Positions 44,110 to 53,369 of a stretch of 64,000 bases of DNA are shown piece by piece; the first letter of the stretch is position 1; the number at the start of each line of letters is the position of its first letter. Source of the stretch: an uncultured Treponema sp. (GTDB lineage Bacteria; Spirochaetota; Spirochaetia; Treponematales; Treponemataceae); the NCBI GenBank assembly GCA_947167345.1, contig CAMVHR010000002.1:53275-117274 (forward strand), given 5' to 3'. The position numbers were made by a program, and so were the translations under genes. Under the pieces are notes generated by a model. It worked only from the letters and a program-made list of their open reading frames with translations. It searched no databases and was not told the origin of the DNA.

Positions 44110-44162
44110 TGTCAAGGCTTTATAAGGCATGGTTCTATGGTGTTCTAAAAATAGCCTTGACA
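44110..44162. promoter_or_regulatory. 10-bp inverted repeat overlapping a -35 element
   Basis: TGTCAAGGCT (44110-44119) and AGCCTTGACA (44153-44162) are perfect inverted copies 33 bp apart. Each arm contains a TTGACA pointing outward, so a dimeric regulator bound here could control both divergent transporter genes. Confidence 0.55.
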
Positions 44163-44185
44163 ATCATGAATTCTTGCAATAGAAT
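44157..44185 (+). promoter_or_regulatory. promoter of the MFS gene
   Basis: TTGACA (44157-44162), 17 bp, TAGAAT (44180-44185), giving a leader of about 210 nt. Confidence 0.7.
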
Positions 44186-44400
44186 AAATTCATTATGTGG
44201 AAAACACCAGTTTTATTTGTAGCAAAAGGATCTTTCTCTATCACCAGATAGGGGTAGTGGGTCTTTTTCTGTAAAGCTGAGTTTTTCGAACTTCCTTGAT
44301 AAAATCCCTTTACATATAAAAGCAACTCCTCATTTAATTGTCTGCTGGGCTTATTGGCTCTACTTGCTCAGACTTGAATTTTGTTTGTGAGGATAAAAAC

Positions 44401-45489
44401 ATGTTTAACATAAAGAAACAGATTAACAGATTATATACATCATCAGTTTTGGGGCAGCTTTCGCTATCTGGAGCTTGGGTTGCCATTCTTGCGGCTAGGG
44501 GATTTTCACTTGCTCAAATTGGTTTTGCAGAAACGGTGTTTCACATAGTGAGCCTGTTGTTTGAAATTCCTTCAGGTGTCGTTGCGGATGTTTTTGGACG
44601 CAAAAAGACTCTGATTATTTCTTGTGTAATGAGGATAATCGGCAATTTCGTCATGGTCTTGTCAAACAACTTTGCCCTCGTGTGCGTTTCAATCGCCTTT
44701 CATGCATTGAACTATAATTTTTCTTCTGGCTCTGGAGATGCTCTTGCCTATGATTCATTAAAATCTGTTGGCAAAGAAGGGCAGTTTGAAAAGTATGCCT
44801 CAAACCAGATGATTATTTACCGTGCATGTGAGGGGCTTTCGACTTTGCTTGCGGGATTTTCATTGTGGATCGGGTACCGAATTGCCTATTCAAGCGGTAT
44901 AGCCTTTGGGCTTGTCCAACTTGCTGTTTTGAGTGGGCTGACAGAAATCCGCATAGATCAGTCAAAAAAGAAAATCAATGTCATTAATGAAGTTGTCGGT
45001 TGCTTTAAACAGAGTCTTCTGTTTTTGAAAGATGCAAGGAAAGCTGTACTTCTGATGTTTACAAATTCTTTTGTAGGTGCACTTGACATCCTGCTCTTGT
45101 TCTTTTTGCAGGCAAAGCTTCCTATGGCAGGAATTCCGAAATGGGCATTAGGACTTGCCCTGCTTGCAATGCAGGCGGGAGGTGTCCTTGGCGCAAGGGT
45201 AATTCTTTTTGTAAAAAATGTACGTTACAGGGGTCTTTTTGCCAGTGCCACGCTAGTCATCATGCTGGGAGTTGCATTGGAGCATTCGGCTCTTTATGCC
45301 GTCATGACTCTCGGAGGTTTTATGGCTGCCTTTGCTGACGATGCTCTTCAGGTTAGGACGAATGCCATCCTGCAGGACATGCTTCCTTCTGAGCAGAGGG
45401 CTACGCTCATTTCAATGGAAAGCTTTACGTTTTCTGTCATAATGATTGTACTTTCTCCTCTTGCAGGGCTTTTCTTTGCATGGTGGTAA
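44401..45489 (+). CDS. MFS transporter
   Basis: A 362-residue major-facilitator protein with about twelve hydrophobic segments. The loop signature after helix 2 is present (GVVADVFGRKKTLI). The substrate is unknown; drug or metabolite efflux is likely. ATG 44401 is chosen because GAGG lies eight bases upstream; the frame extends back to 44338 without a ribosome site. The far C-terminus ends just before the macro-domain promoter. Confidence 0.9.
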   Translation: MFNIKKQINRLYTSSVLGQLSLSGAWVAILAARGFSLAQIGFAETVFHIVSLLFEIPSGVVADVFGRKKTLIISCVMRIIGNFVMVLSNNFALVCVSIAFHALNYNFSSGSGDALAYDSLKSVGKEGQFEKYASNQMIIYRACEGLSTLLAGFSLWIGYRIAYSSGIAFGLVQLAVLSGLTEIRIDQSKKKINVINEVVGCFKQSLLFLKDARKAVLLMFTNSFVGALDILLLFFLQAKLPMAGIPKWALGLALLAMQAGGVLGARVILFVKNVRYRGLFASATLVIMLGVALEHSALYAVMTLGGFMAAFADDALQVRTNAILQDMLPSEQRATLISMESFTFSVIMIVLSPLAGLFFAWW

Positions 45490-45504
45490 AGATTGTGCTA
45501 TAAT
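45476..45504 (+). promoter_or_regulatory. promoter of the macro-domain gene
   Basis: TTGCAT (45476-45481), 17 bp, TATAAT (45499-45504), seven bases to the ATG at 45512. The -35 and most of the spacer lie inside the end of the MFS gene. Confidence 0.65.
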
Positions 45505-45511
45505 GAAGTTT

Positions 45512-46015
45512 ATGAGTTTGACAATACAGAATGGTGACATTACAAAGTATGACGTTGATGCAATTGTGAATGCAGCGAATTCTTCTTTGCTTGGAGGTGG
45601 CGGCGTAGATGGCGCGATTCATCATGCGGCAGGAAGGGGGCTTTTGGAAGAATGCATGACGCTGGGCGGTTGCAGGACTGGACAAGCCAAGATTACAAAA
45701 GGGTACAATCTTAAGGCTCGTCATGTAATCCATACGGTTGGGCCTGTATATTATGAACAGTCAAAAGACGAAAGTCGCAACCTTCTTGAAAGCTGCTACA
45801 AGTCTTCCATAAAGCTTGCAATTGAAAACAGCTGCAAGTCTGTTGCTTTTCCGCTCATAAGTGCAGGCGTTTACGGGTATCCTAAGGACGAGGCTCTTGA
45901 AGTTGCCGTCAAGACAATAACGGAGTTCGGTTCTTCCTTAGATGCTGTGATTGTCCTGTTTGACAAGGAAGCATGGCGGATTGCACAGGAAAAATATCCT
46001 GAACTGATAGAATAG
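45512..46015 (+). CDS. macro-domain protein (ADP-ribose deacetylase type)
   Basis: A 167-residue single macro domain of the YmdB/MacroD type, which removes acetyl from O-acetyl-ADP-ribose or ADP-ribose from proteins. Signatures are QNGDITKYDVDAIVNAANSS, GGGGVDGAIHHAAG and SAGVYGYPKDEAL. ATG 45512 is preferred because the TATAAT at 45499-45504 overlaps the alternative ATG 45503. A sirtuin at 24050 could make its O-acetyl-ADP-ribose substrate. Confidence 0.92.
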   Translation: MSLTIQNGDITKYDVDAIVNAANSSLLGGGGVDGAIHHAAGRGLLEECMTLGGCRTGQAKITKGYNLKARHVIHTVGPVYYEQSKDESRNLLESCYKSSIKLAIENSCKSVAFPLISAGVYGYPKDEALEVAVKTITEFGSSLDAVIVLFDKEAWRIAQEKYPELIE

Positions 46016-46111
46016 CGGTTGGGGCAGGCTGTCAGAATTTTCTGTTATATTGATTGTGATGTAGCTAGTTGTACGCTATTATAGTATATCTGACAATTTC
46101 TGGAGGATTAT

Positions 46112-46507
46112 ATGAACGAGGTTTATGACTTTATAAAAAAGTGCGGAACTTATTATCTTGCTACCGTTGATGCTGACGGTCAGCCACGTGTAAGGCCTTT
46201 TGGAACGGTAAACGTTTTTGAAGGGAAGCTTTACATACAGACAGGCAAGTCAAAGGATGTTTCAAAGCAGATTCAGAAAAATCCAAAAGTGGAACTCTGC
46301 TGTTTTGATGGTTCTCAGTGGTGCCGTCTTGCCGGTACGCTGGTACGCGATGACAGGGTAGAGCCTAAGGAAGCCATGCTGAATGCATACCCGGATTTAA
46401 AGGCAATGTATTCTGCAACAGATGATAATACTGAAGTTCTTTACTTTAAGGATGCCGTTGCAACGCTATCAAGCTTTACGGCGGCTCCAAAGGTTGTAAA
46501 GTTCTAG
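46112..46507 (+). CDS. pyridoxamine 5'-phosphate oxidase-like flavoprotein
   Basis: A 131-residue split-barrel flavin-binding protein. Typical are YYLATVDADGQPRVRPFGT, GKLYIQTGKSKDVSKQI and the compact barrel end. It probably binds FMN or F420-like cofactor and reduces an unknown substrate. GGAGG precedes the ATG. A short inverted repeat (46508-46515 with 46525-46532) lies at the 3' end. Confidence 0.88.
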   Translation: MNEVYDFIKKCGTYYLATVDADGQPRVRPFGTVNVFEGKLYIQTGKSKDVSKQIQKNPKVELCCFDGSQWCRLAGTLVRDDRVEPKEAMLNAYPDLKAMYSATDDNTEVLYFKDAVATLSSFTAAPKVVKF

Positions 46508-46546
46508 TTGATTGCTGTAAAAATGCAATCAATTTGAATGTTGCTA

Positions 46547-46575
46547 TTGCGTCTATTGAATAAAACTGTTAAACT
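46547..46575 (+). promoter_or_regulatory. liv operon promoter
   Basis: TTGCGT (46547-46552), 17 bp, TAAACT (46570-46575). The start would fall near 46582, directly in front of a terminator hairpin. Confidence 0.5.
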
Positions 46576-46585
46576 ACACTAGCAC

Positions 46586-46624
46586 AAAGAGGTGCATGCC
46601 GTTTTGGTGTGCGCCTCTTTTTTT
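46586..46624 (+). terminator. terminator hairpin just ahead of livH (possible attenuator)
   Basis: An 11-bp stem with one wobble (46586-46596 with 46610-46620) runs into seven T residues (46618-46624), only five bases before the livH ribosome site GGAGG (46629-46633). It either ends upstream transcription or attenuates the liv operon. Confidence 0.75.
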
Positions 46625-46638
46625 ATTTGGAGGATTTG

Positions 46639-47529
46639 GTGGATACCTTTTTAAGACAAGTAGTAAACGGGCTTTCGCTGGGAAGTATCTATGCATTGAT
46701 TGCTCTTGGCTATACAATGGTTTACGGCATTGTAAAGCTCATAAATTTTGCACACGGCGATGTAATGATGGTCGGTGCTTATGCCGGCTATTTTGTTCTC
46801 AGGTCAATGGGAGCAACTCCTGTCGGACTTTTCTGTGCCTTTATAATTGCAATGATTGTCTGTGCTCTTTTGAGCCTTGTAATTGAACGCTGTGCTTACC
46901 GCCCGCTGCGGAATGCTCCACGCCTTAATTCACTCATTACGGCAATTGCAGTGGAACTTATTCTTCAGAATCTTATGCGTGTTCTTCCATTTGTTGGTCC
47001 TGCTCCCCGTCAGTTTCCGACAATGCCTACAAAGATGTTCAGCATTGGGCTCATTACCATTTCAAACATTCAGATTATCGTCATAATTTCGTCTGCGGTA
47101 CTCATGCTTGTTCTGAATTACATAATCAATTACACAAAAATGGGAAAGGCAATGCGTGCCGTAAGCTATGACTTGGGTGCGGCAAGCCTTATGGGAATAA
47201 GCGTAAACAATACTATTGCCATTACCTTTGTTATTGGTTCTGTTCTTGCTGGTGCTGGTGGTGTTTTGTATGCGACAGCCTATCCGCAGATTTCCCCGAC
47301 AATGGGGTATATTCCTGGCCTTAAAGCTTTCGTAGCGGCCGTTCTTGGAGGTATTGGTTCTGTTCCAGGTGCAATGGTCGGCGGCATTATTCTTGGCGTT
47401 GCAGAGACAATGACAAAGGCATATCTGTCTTCACAGTATGCAGATGCAATTTCGTACAGCATTCTTATTATTATGCTTCTGGTAAAGCCAGCCGGACTGC
47501 TTGGCAAGAAAAATGTTGTTAAGGTTTGA
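46639..47529 (+). CDS. livH: branched-chain amino acid ABC transporter permease LivH
   Basis: A 296-residue inner-membrane permease of the LIV-type ABC importer, with about eight membrane helices. Recognised by GLSLGSIYALIALGYTMVYG, INFAHGDVMM and the EAA-like AFVAAVLGGIGSVPGAMVGG. GTG 46639 is the start because GGAGG lies five bases upstream; the frame itself runs back to 46609, inside the hairpin. First gene of the liv operon. Confidence 0.93.
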   Translation: MDTFLRQVVNGLSLGSIYALIALGYTMVYGIVKLINFAHGDVMMVGAYAGYFVLRSMGATPVGLFCAFIIAMIVCALLSLVIERCAYRPLRNAPRLNSLITAIAVELILQNLMRVLPFVGPAPRQFPTMPTKMFSIGLITISNIQIIVIISSAVLMLVLNYIINYTKMGKAMRAVSYDLGAASLMGISVNNTIAITFVIGSVLAGAGGVLYATAYPQISPTMGYIPGLKAFVAAVLGGIGSVPGAMVGGIILGVAETMTKAYLSSQYADAISYSILIIMLLVKPAGLLGKKNVVKV

Positions 47530-47543
47530 TGAGGAGTGGAACA

Positions 47544-48548
47544 ATGAAAAATAAAGTATTGCGAAATATGGCTATTCCGGGAGTTGTTGCAGTGGCGTGT
47601 GCCATCATTCCCGCACTGCTCATTCAGGCCGGAATAATAAAAGGCTATCCTGCACAGATTATTACTCTTGGTGCAATTAATGCAATCATGGCAATCAGCG
47701 TAAACATGATTTGTGGCATTACGGGGCAACTGTCACTTGGACAGGCTGGCTTTGAGGCTCTTGGTGCCTACGCCGTCATTCTTTTTACGGCAAACTGCCA
47801 CATTCCTCTTGGTGTCAGCATTGTCATTGCAGGTCTTGTTGCCGCTTTCTTTGGCTTTTTAATAGGATTCCCGACACTTAAGCTTGAAGGTGACTATCTG
47901 GCCATCGTGACCCTTGCCTTCGGTGAAATCATCCGTGTTGTACTTGTAAACTTAAAGGGCATTACTGGTGGTCCGAACGGAAAGCAGTTTTCTACATTGA
48001 TGACGACATCTCTTGACTTTGGAGCAACCCTTTCGTATCTGACAATAATAGGAACTCTTGTACTCATAATTATTTTTTTGCAGAATTTCCTGCGCTCAAC
48101 CTACGGTCGTGCAATTCTTTCCGTGCGTGAGGATGAAGTTGCCGCAAACAGCAATGGTATCAGCGTGTTCCTGTACAAAATGATTGGCTTTGTCATTGCT
48201 TCTTTTATTGCCGGCATTGGTGGTGCATTGTATGCGGCTTTCATTGGATTCGTAAAGCCGGATCTTGCTTCATTCAACAATTCCATAAATGATTTGATTT
48301 ATGTTGTGCTTGGAGGAATGGGTAGCATTACCGGCGGCATCCTTGCTGCGTTTGTTCTGACTATCCTTCAGGAATCTTTGCGCTTCTTAAAGGATTTCAG
48401 ACTTTTGATTTACCCTGTCATTCTGATTATAGTCATGTTGTTCAGACCACAGGGACTGCTTGGTACAAAAGAAATGAGTTTTGTAAAGATATATGACGGC
48501 ATTTCTGATTTTATCAGAAACAGGAGGCTGAATAATGGCAGAAAATAG
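47544..48548 (+). CDS. livM: branched-chain amino acid ABC transporter permease LivM
   Basis: The second permease, 334 residues with about ten membrane helices. Signatures are ICGITGQLSLGQAGFEALGAY and GGMGSITGGILAA. ATG 47544 is preceded by AGGAGTG at a good distance, preferable to the TTG at 47526. Follows livH by 14 bases and overlaps livG by 14. Confidence 0.93.
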   Translation: MKNKVLRNMAIPGVVAVACAIIPALLIQAGIIKGYPAQIITLGAINAIMAISVNMICGITGQLSLGQAGFEALGAYAVILFTANCHIPLGVSIVIAGLVAAFFGFLIGFPTLKLEGDYLAIVTLAFGEIIRVVLVNLKGITGGPNGKQFSTLMTTSLDFGATLSYLTIIGTLVLIIIFLQNFLRSTYGRAILSVREDEVAANSNGISVFLYKMIGFVIASFIAGIGGALYAAFIGFVKPDLASFNNSINDLIYVVLGGMGSITGGILAAFVLTILQESLRFLKDFRLLIYPVILIIVMLFRPQGLLGTKEMSFVKIYDGISDFIRNRRLNNGRK

Positions 48549-49356
48549 GGAATTATTGCTGCGTGCAAAAAACATCGCGATTCAGTTTGGAGGTCTGCGT
48601 GCCGTAAGCGATTTCAGCCTTGATTTGTACAATGGCGAGCTGATTGGGCTGATTGGTCCGAACGGTGCCGGAAAAACTACAGTGTTTAACATGCTTTCGG
48701 GCATTTACAAGCCAACGGAAGGCGCAATTACATTTGTTGACCGCAACGGTCGTCTTCAGATGATAAATAAAAAGTCTCCCGCTCAGCTGAATAAGATAGG
48801 CATTGCACGAACTTTTCAGAATATTCGTCTGTTCGGCAACTTGTCTGTTGCTGACAACATTAAGATTGCCCTTCATCAGAACCGCACGGTTAATCCTCTT
48901 GATGTAGAATTCAGGACAAAGAAATTCCGCAAGGATGAAATTATGATGAGGGAGCGGACAAAAAATCTTTTGTCACTGTTTCATCTTGAAGGCAAGATGG
49001 ATGAGTTTGCAAAGAACTTGCCGTATGGAGAGCAGCGTCAGCTGGAAATTTGCCGTGCTCTGGCAAGTAAGCCCAAGTTGCTTCTTTTGGACGAGCCAGC
49101 TGCCGGCATGAACGGGCAGGAAACTGAAAACCTGATGAACATGATTTCGTTCATACGCAAGGAATTTAACCTGACAGTCCTTCTTATTGAGCATGACATG
49201 AAGCTTGTCATGAGCATTTGCGAGCGCCTGATGGTACTTAACTACGGACGCATTATTGCCAGCGGAAAGCCTTCTGAAATTCAGGCAAACAAGGAAGTCA
49301 TCAAGGCTTATCTTGGCTCCGGCTATGAGGCTGTTCAGGCAGGAGGTAATGAATGA
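48535..49356 (+). CDS. livG: branched-chain amino acid ABC transporter ATPase LivG
   Basis: A 273-residue ATPase: Walker [20 protein letters not shown], the LivG-type [12 protein letters not shown], a signature-like [14 protein letters not shown] and Walker [13 protein letters not shown]. The C-terminal tail extends past the switch histidine ([11 protein letters not shown]), as in LivG. AGGAGG precedes the ATG. Overlaps livF by four bases. Confidence 0.93.
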   Translation: MAENRELLLRAKNIAIQFGGLRAVSDFSLDLYNGELIGLIGPNGAGKTTVFNMLSGIYKPTEGAITFVDRNGRLQMINKKSPAQLNKIGIARTFQNIRLFGNLSVADNIKIALHQNRTVNPLDVEFRTKKFRKDEIMMRERTKNLLSLFHLEGKMDEFAKNLPYGEQRQLEICRALASKPKLLLLDEPAAGMNGQETENLMNMISFIRKEFNLTVLLIEHDMKLVMSICERLMVLNYGRIIASGKPSEIQANKEVIKAYLGSGYEAVQAGGNE

Positions 49357-50063
49357 GTATTCTTGAAGTAAAAGAACTGGCTGTTTCCTATGGTGCCATA
49401 AAGGCTTTAAAAGGCATATCATTTTCTGTGGAAAAAGGTGAAATTATCAGTCTGATTGGTTCTAACGGAGCAGGAAAGACCACTACGCTCCATTCAATCA
49501 GCAACCTCATAAAAAAGGAATCCGGCTCTATCGTGTTTGATGGAATTGACATTACAAGAATGTCTCCTGATAAAATTGTAAAGCAAAAGCTTATTCAGGT
49601 GCCTGAAGGCCGCCGCGTATTTGCCAACATGAGTGTAAAGGAAAACCTTGAAATGGGTTATTACACAAGAAATGATGCTGACGGCATTAAGAAAGACTTG
49701 GAATGGGTGTTTGAGCTGTTCCCTCGCCTTAAGGAAAGAATCAGGCAGTTTGCTGGTACGTTGAGCGGCGGTGAGCAGCAGATGCTTGCCATGGCTCGCA
49801 GCCTTATGGCAAAACCTGAGCTTCTTTTGCTTGACGAGCCGAGCATGGGGCTTGCACCTATACTTGTTGATGAAATTTTTGATATCATAAAGAAGATAAA
49901 TGCAAATGGAACGACTATTCTTCTGGTTGAGCAGAATGCATACAAGGCTCTGTCTATTGCCGACCGTGCCTATGTTCTTGAAACTGGAAGCATAACGAAA
50001 AGTGGTGTTGCAAAAGACTTGATTAATGACAATGCAGTAAAATCTGCATACTTAGGAGGCTGA
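49353..50063 (+). CDS. livF: branched-chain amino acid ABC transporter ATPase LivF
   Basis: A 236-residue ATPase: Walker A GSNGAGKTT, the LivF-type IQVPEGRRVFANMSV, signature LSGGEQQMLAMAR and Walker B LLLLDEPSMGLAP. Pairs with LivG in the importer. No livK/livJ substrate-binding protein is in the operon, so it must be encoded elsewhere. Confidence 0.93.
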   Translation: MSILEVKELAVSYGAIKALKGISFSVEKGEIISLIGSNGAGKTTTLHSISNLIKKESGSIVFDGIDITRMSPDKIVKQKLIQVPEGRRVFANMSVKENLEMGYYTRNDADGIKKDLEWVFELFPRLKERIRQFAGTLSGGEQQMLAMARSLMAKPELLLLDEPSMGLAPILVDEIFDIIKKINANGTTILLVEQNAYKALSIADRAYVLETGSITKSGVAKDLINDNAVKSAYLGG

Positions 50064-50066
50064 GCT

Positions 50067-50711
50067 ATGTTAGTAAAAGATGTAATGACTAAAAATCCTG
50101 TTACGGTAACGACAGATGTTTCCATTCCAGAGGTAAAGGGGCTTATGAACCAGAATCATGCAAGTAAGCTGCCTGTCCTTGACAAGAATGGTGCTCTTAT
50201 AGGCCTTATAACGGAAAGTGATTTAATCAAGGCTTCTCCTAGTGATGCTACAACTCTTGATATGTTTGAATTGAGCTATCTTCTGAGTAAGCTCACAGTT
50301 GAAAAGATTATGGTCAAAAAGGTGATTACCGTAATTGAATCTGAGCCTGTGGAAGAAGCCGCCAGACTTATGGACGATATGGATGTAGGCTGTCTGCCAG
50401 TCTTGCGTAACGGTCTTGTTGTAGGCATTATTACTGAAAAAGATTTGTTCCGTTCATTTGTGAATATGTTTGGTACACGTCATGCCGGTGTTCGTGCTAC
50501 GTTTGTCATGAGTGACAGACCGGGCGACCTTGCAAACTTTACAAAAGTCCTTGCAGAAAACAAAGCGAACATAGTTTCTCTGGTAACATCTGAGGTAGAA
50601 GATGAAAATTTCCGCAAGGTTACTATGAGGGTTACAGATATAGAACTTTCTGCTTTTGAGAAAATTATAAATGAAAGCAATCTGAAGCTCGAAGATATTA
50701 GAAACGTTTAG
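50067..50711 (+). CDS. CBS-pair plus ACT domain protein
   Basis: A 214-residue cytoplasmic sensor-like protein with two CBS domains (residues 7-60 and 78-132; VKDVMTKNPVTVTT, ITEKDLFRSF) and an ACT domain (142-210; VMSDRPGDLANFTKVLAENK). CBS pairs bind adenosyl nucleotides and ACT domains bind amino acids, so a role in amino-acid-responsive control of the transporter encoded three bases upstream is likely but inferred. Similar architecture to AcuB-like proteins. Confidence 0.88.
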   Translation: MLVKDVMTKNPVTVTTDVSIPEVKGLMNQNHASKLPVLDKNGALIGLITESDLIKASPSDATTLDMFELSYLLSKLTVEKIMVKKVITVIESEPVEEAARLMDDMDVGCLPVLRNGLVVGIITEKDLFRSFVNMFGTRHAGVRATFVMSDRPGDLANFTKVLAENKANIVSLVTSEVEDENFRKVTMRVTDIELSAFEKIINESNLKLEDIRNV

Positions 50712-50717
50712 TTTGTC

Positions 50718-50957
50718 ATGCAGGACATGGAAGAATCTGAAATAGAAACCAGAATCCGCATTTTGGAAGATATTGAAATTCCCCATGTCCGTAATGAATA
50801 TAATAAAGCCTTGCATGAATTCCTTGATGCGGGCTGTTTTCCTACGCCCGACATGCATGTAAAAGTTGACGATGCAAAAAATGAGTACATGAAAATGCTT
50901 TCGGAACTTGAAGATTTGCAGAACTTGCTTTCATACATTGGAATAGAAGACTGTTGA
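50718..50957 (+). CDS. small conserved-looking protein of unknown function
   Basis: A 79-residue, highly charged protein that is mostly helical (EIETRIRILEDIEIPHVRN, ending ELEDLQNLLSYIGIEDC) and may form a coiled coil. It begins six bases after the CBS-ACT gene, so it is presumably cotranscribed and translated by coupling. The choice between the two nearby ATGs (50718 and 50727) is uncertain. I do not recognise a family. Confidence 0.6.
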   Translation: MQDMEESEIETRIRILEDIEIPHVRNEYNKALHEFLDAGCFPTPDMHVKVDDAKNEYMKMLSELEDLQNLLSYIGIEDC

Positions 50958-51010
50958 CGGGCTTCATTTTCATGTTTTTATAATTTGTTTTCTCTAACAG
51001 TATCATCTTA

Positions 51011-51039
51011 TTGCAAAACTAAAAGAGTCGTGTTATCAT
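51011..51039 (+). promoter_or_regulatory. chemoreceptor promoter
   Basis: TTGCAA (51011-51016), 17 bp, TATCAT (51034-51039). It looks sigma70-like and not like the sigma28 flagellar-type consensus. Confidence 0.6.
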
Positions 51040-51070
51040 AACTTCTACATAAGAATTCGGGAGGTTTTGA

Positions 51071-53146
51071 ATGGCAAGGCAATCTAGAGCTCAGTTTAAT
51101 GCGAGGCTTTTGGTTGGAACGCTGTTAGCTTCTGTTGTCGTCATCATAGTGACGGCATTTGTTACAAGAATACGCTTCAGGAGCGAAGCTCAAGAAACGC
51201 TTTCGCACAGGGCTCAGCTTAAGACGTTGCAATTTACATCAAGTCTTAACGCTCAGCTTGGACTGGTAGTGCAGATGGTTAAAAATCCTTCGGTAATAAA
51301 GTACATGGAAAACCCGGAAGATTCAGCACTGAAGGCCGCAGCTTTTGATGAATTCCGTAGTTTTATGGATTCTTACCTTTCAAAATCTGTCTTTTTCGTA
51401 AACGATAAGGATCTGATTTTTTATCAGGACATGAATGCGTCTTATGTTGTAGATCCGACTAAGCAGGAAAACTACTGGTACAACATGACTCTGTATGAGA
51501 CTGATGTATATAATTTCAACATAAACTATAATCCTGATCTTGGAGGAACATTCCTTTGGGTAAATGCCGTAATCCGTAATGCTTCTGGTAAGCCGATTGG
51601 AATGGCAGGTACTGGAATTCCGTTGACGTCTTTCATTGACTCCATGTATGAGGGGTTGCCTTCCGATGTTGACATGTACATATACGATGATAATCTTGTA
51701 ATAACAGGTGCAAAGGACAAGTCAATCCTTGCAGACAATGTTCCCGTCACAAAGAAGATTCCTGACCTTTCTGGTGTTGACTTGCTTCCTAAGGATATTA
51801 TTTCACAGTATTCTGCCAGACATGAGTTTATAATGGCACCTCTTTCCCTTATAAACTGGCACATGGTTTTTGCAAAAAACTATAATTTTGTAGTTGCCTT
51901 GAAAAACTCAATTGCTCCTTTGGCTGTTTGCCTTGTATTCATTGTCATTATTGTTTCGATAGCATTAAGCATGAATATGGTGTATACGGCAAGTACATTG
52001 AAAAAGGCTCTCTTAGACCTTTCTTCGGGAAATGCTGACCTGACAAGGCGTGTTGAGTTGAACAGTGTTCCGTTTCTTGCCGTAATGGACGAGCTTGTTG
52101 ACAGCATGAACCTGTTCATTGAAAAGCTTCAGGGCATCATGAAGACCGTAAAGGACTCAAACAATTCCCTTATAACAAGCGGTGACCGTCTGCATGAAAC
52201 TACATCCATGACGGAAAATTCCATTGAACATATAATACAGAGCATAGACTCCATGCAGTTGCAGCTTGAAAATCAAGTAGAGTCCGTTACTGGAACAACA
52301 AAATCTGTAAAGCAGGTTTCTTCGACAATCGAAAATCTTGCCGGCATGATACAGGGGCAGTCTGATGGAGTAAGTGATGCTTCATGTGCCGTTGAGCAGA
52401 TGATTGGCAACATTGGTAGTGTAAACCAGAGCGTGGACAAGATGGCTTCGTCTTTTGAAGCTTTGCGAGACACTGCCAAGAATGGAATTGACAAGCAGCT
52501 TGCCGTCAATGAAAAAATAAAGCAGATTGAATCTCAGTCTGATATGTTGCAGGAAGCAAACCTGGCAATTTCAAGCATAGCCGAGCAGACTAACCTGCTT
52601 GCAATGAATGCTGCCATTGAGGCGGCTCATGCTGGCGAAGCAGGAAAGGGCTTTGCCGTTGTTGCTGATGAAATCCGCAAGTTGTCAGAGACTTCTTCTT
52701 CTCAGTCAAAGACTATCGGTGAGCAGCTAAAGAACATAAAGGATTCCATTTCAGAAGTTGTTTCTGCCTCTACGGAATCAAGCACTGCATTTGATTCTGT
52801 TTCTGGTAAAATTGATGAGACTGACGAGCTTGTCGTGCAGATCAAGGCTGCCATGGAAGAGCAGAACGAGGGCTCAAAGCAGATTAGGACTGTCCTTCAG
52901 TCCATGAACGAAAGCATGATACAGGTTCGCAAGTCATCGGAACAGATGGACGATGACAACAAGGAGGCCATTGAGCAGGTTACAAAACTGCGTCAGGCAA
53001 CAAACAATCTCCTTAGGGATATGAATGGTGTTTCGGATGGAACCCGTAAGATTGGCAAGAGCGGAAATTTGCTTGGCGAAATGGTAGATGAAGTCAAGGA
53101 ATCCATTTTGAAAATTGGTAGTCAGATAAATCAGTTTAAGATTTAA
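51071..53146 (+). CDS. methyl-accepting chemotaxis protein
   Basis: A 691-residue chemoreceptor with an N-terminal membrane helix (about 14-36), a dCache extracytoplasmic sensor (about 40-270), a second helix (about 285-307), HAMP, and a cytoplasmic signalling domain with the invariant hairpin tip ([20 protein letters not shown] continuing [16 protein letters not shown]). The ligand is unknown; Cache sensors usually bind small organic molecules or amino acids. GGGAGG precedes the ATG, and a terminator follows. Confidence 0.95.
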   Translation: MARQSRAQFNARLLVGTLLASVVVIIVTAFVTRIRFRSEAQETLSHRAQLKTLQFTSSLNAQLGLVVQMVKNPSVIKYMENPEDSALKAAAFDEFRSFMDSYLSKSVFFVNDKDLIFYQDMNASYVVDPTKQENYWYNMTLYETDVYNFNINYNPDLGGTFLWVNAVIRNASGKPIGMAGTGIPLTSFIDSMYEGLPSDVDMYIYDDNLVITGAKDKSILADNVPVTKKIPDLSGVDLLPKDIISQYSARHEFIMAPLSLINWHMVFAKNYNFVVALKNSIAPLAVCLVFIVIIVSIALSMNMVYTASTLKKALLDLSSGNADLTRRVELNSVPFLAVMDELVDSMNLFIEKLQGIMKTVKDSNNSLITSGDRLHETTSMTENSIEHIIQSIDSMQLQLENQVESVTGTTKSVKQVSSTIENLAGMIQGQSDGVSDASCAVEQMIGNIGSVNQSVDKMASSFEALRDTAKNGIDKQLAVNEKIKQIESQSDMLQEANLAISSIAEQTNLLAMNAAIEAAHAGEAGKGFAVVADEIRKLSETSSSQSKTIGEQLKNIKDSISEVVSASTESSTAFDSVSGKIDETDELVVQIKAAMEEQNEGSKQIRTVLQSMNESMIQVRKSSEQMDDDNKEAIEQVTKLRQATNNLLRDMNGVSDGTRKIGKSGNLLGEMVDEVKESILKIGSQINQFKI

Positions 53147-53172
53147 GGTTCATAGCAGATTTTAATATAAAA

Positions 53173-53218
53173 GGTGGAATGACCTGTGTTTTTGCAGGTT
53201 GTTCCGCCAATTTTTTTT
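53173..53218 (+). terminator. intrinsic terminator after the chemoreceptor
   Basis: A GC-rich stem with a small internal loop (53173-53186 with 53195-53208) is followed by AA and eight T residues. Confidence 0.9.
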
Positions 53219-53283
53219 AGGCACTGATTTGTATTTTCATATTGACTAAAAACACCATCGCTAGTACACTAATAGTTGATAAC

Positions 53284-53299
53284 CCACTATATGTAGTGG
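53284..53299. promoter_or_regulatory. NrdR-box-like palindrome upstream of nrdD
   Basis: CCACTATATGTAGTGG has perfect six-base arms around TATG and resembles the ACAC-TATATATA-GTGT consensus of NrdR. A second, canonically spaced box is not clear. A perfect reverse DnaA box (53344-53352) lies between it and the start codon. Confidence 0.5.
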
Positions 53300-53369
53300 A
53301 AGTGTATAAATTGTCTAAGTTTAATTATTACAAATAATTATATTGTGGATAATTTATTAGAGGGTGCAG

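Larger units (their letters stand above)
44085..44400. other. divergent intergenic region with long MFS leader
   Basis: Besides the inverted repeat and promoter listed separately, the 44190-44400 part would be transcribed as a leader of about 210 nt before the MFS start. It contains some local pairing (44340-44344 with 44369-44373) but no riboswitch class I can name. Confidence 0.4.

Noticed and set aside
44190..44400. Known riboswitch in the MFS leader
   Set aside because: I could not match conserved cores of any class; only weak local pairing was found.
51011..51050. Sigma28 flagellar-type promoter for the chemoreceptor
   Set aside because: TAAA is present but the GCCGATAA element is not; a sigma70-type TTGCAA-N17-TATCAT fits better.
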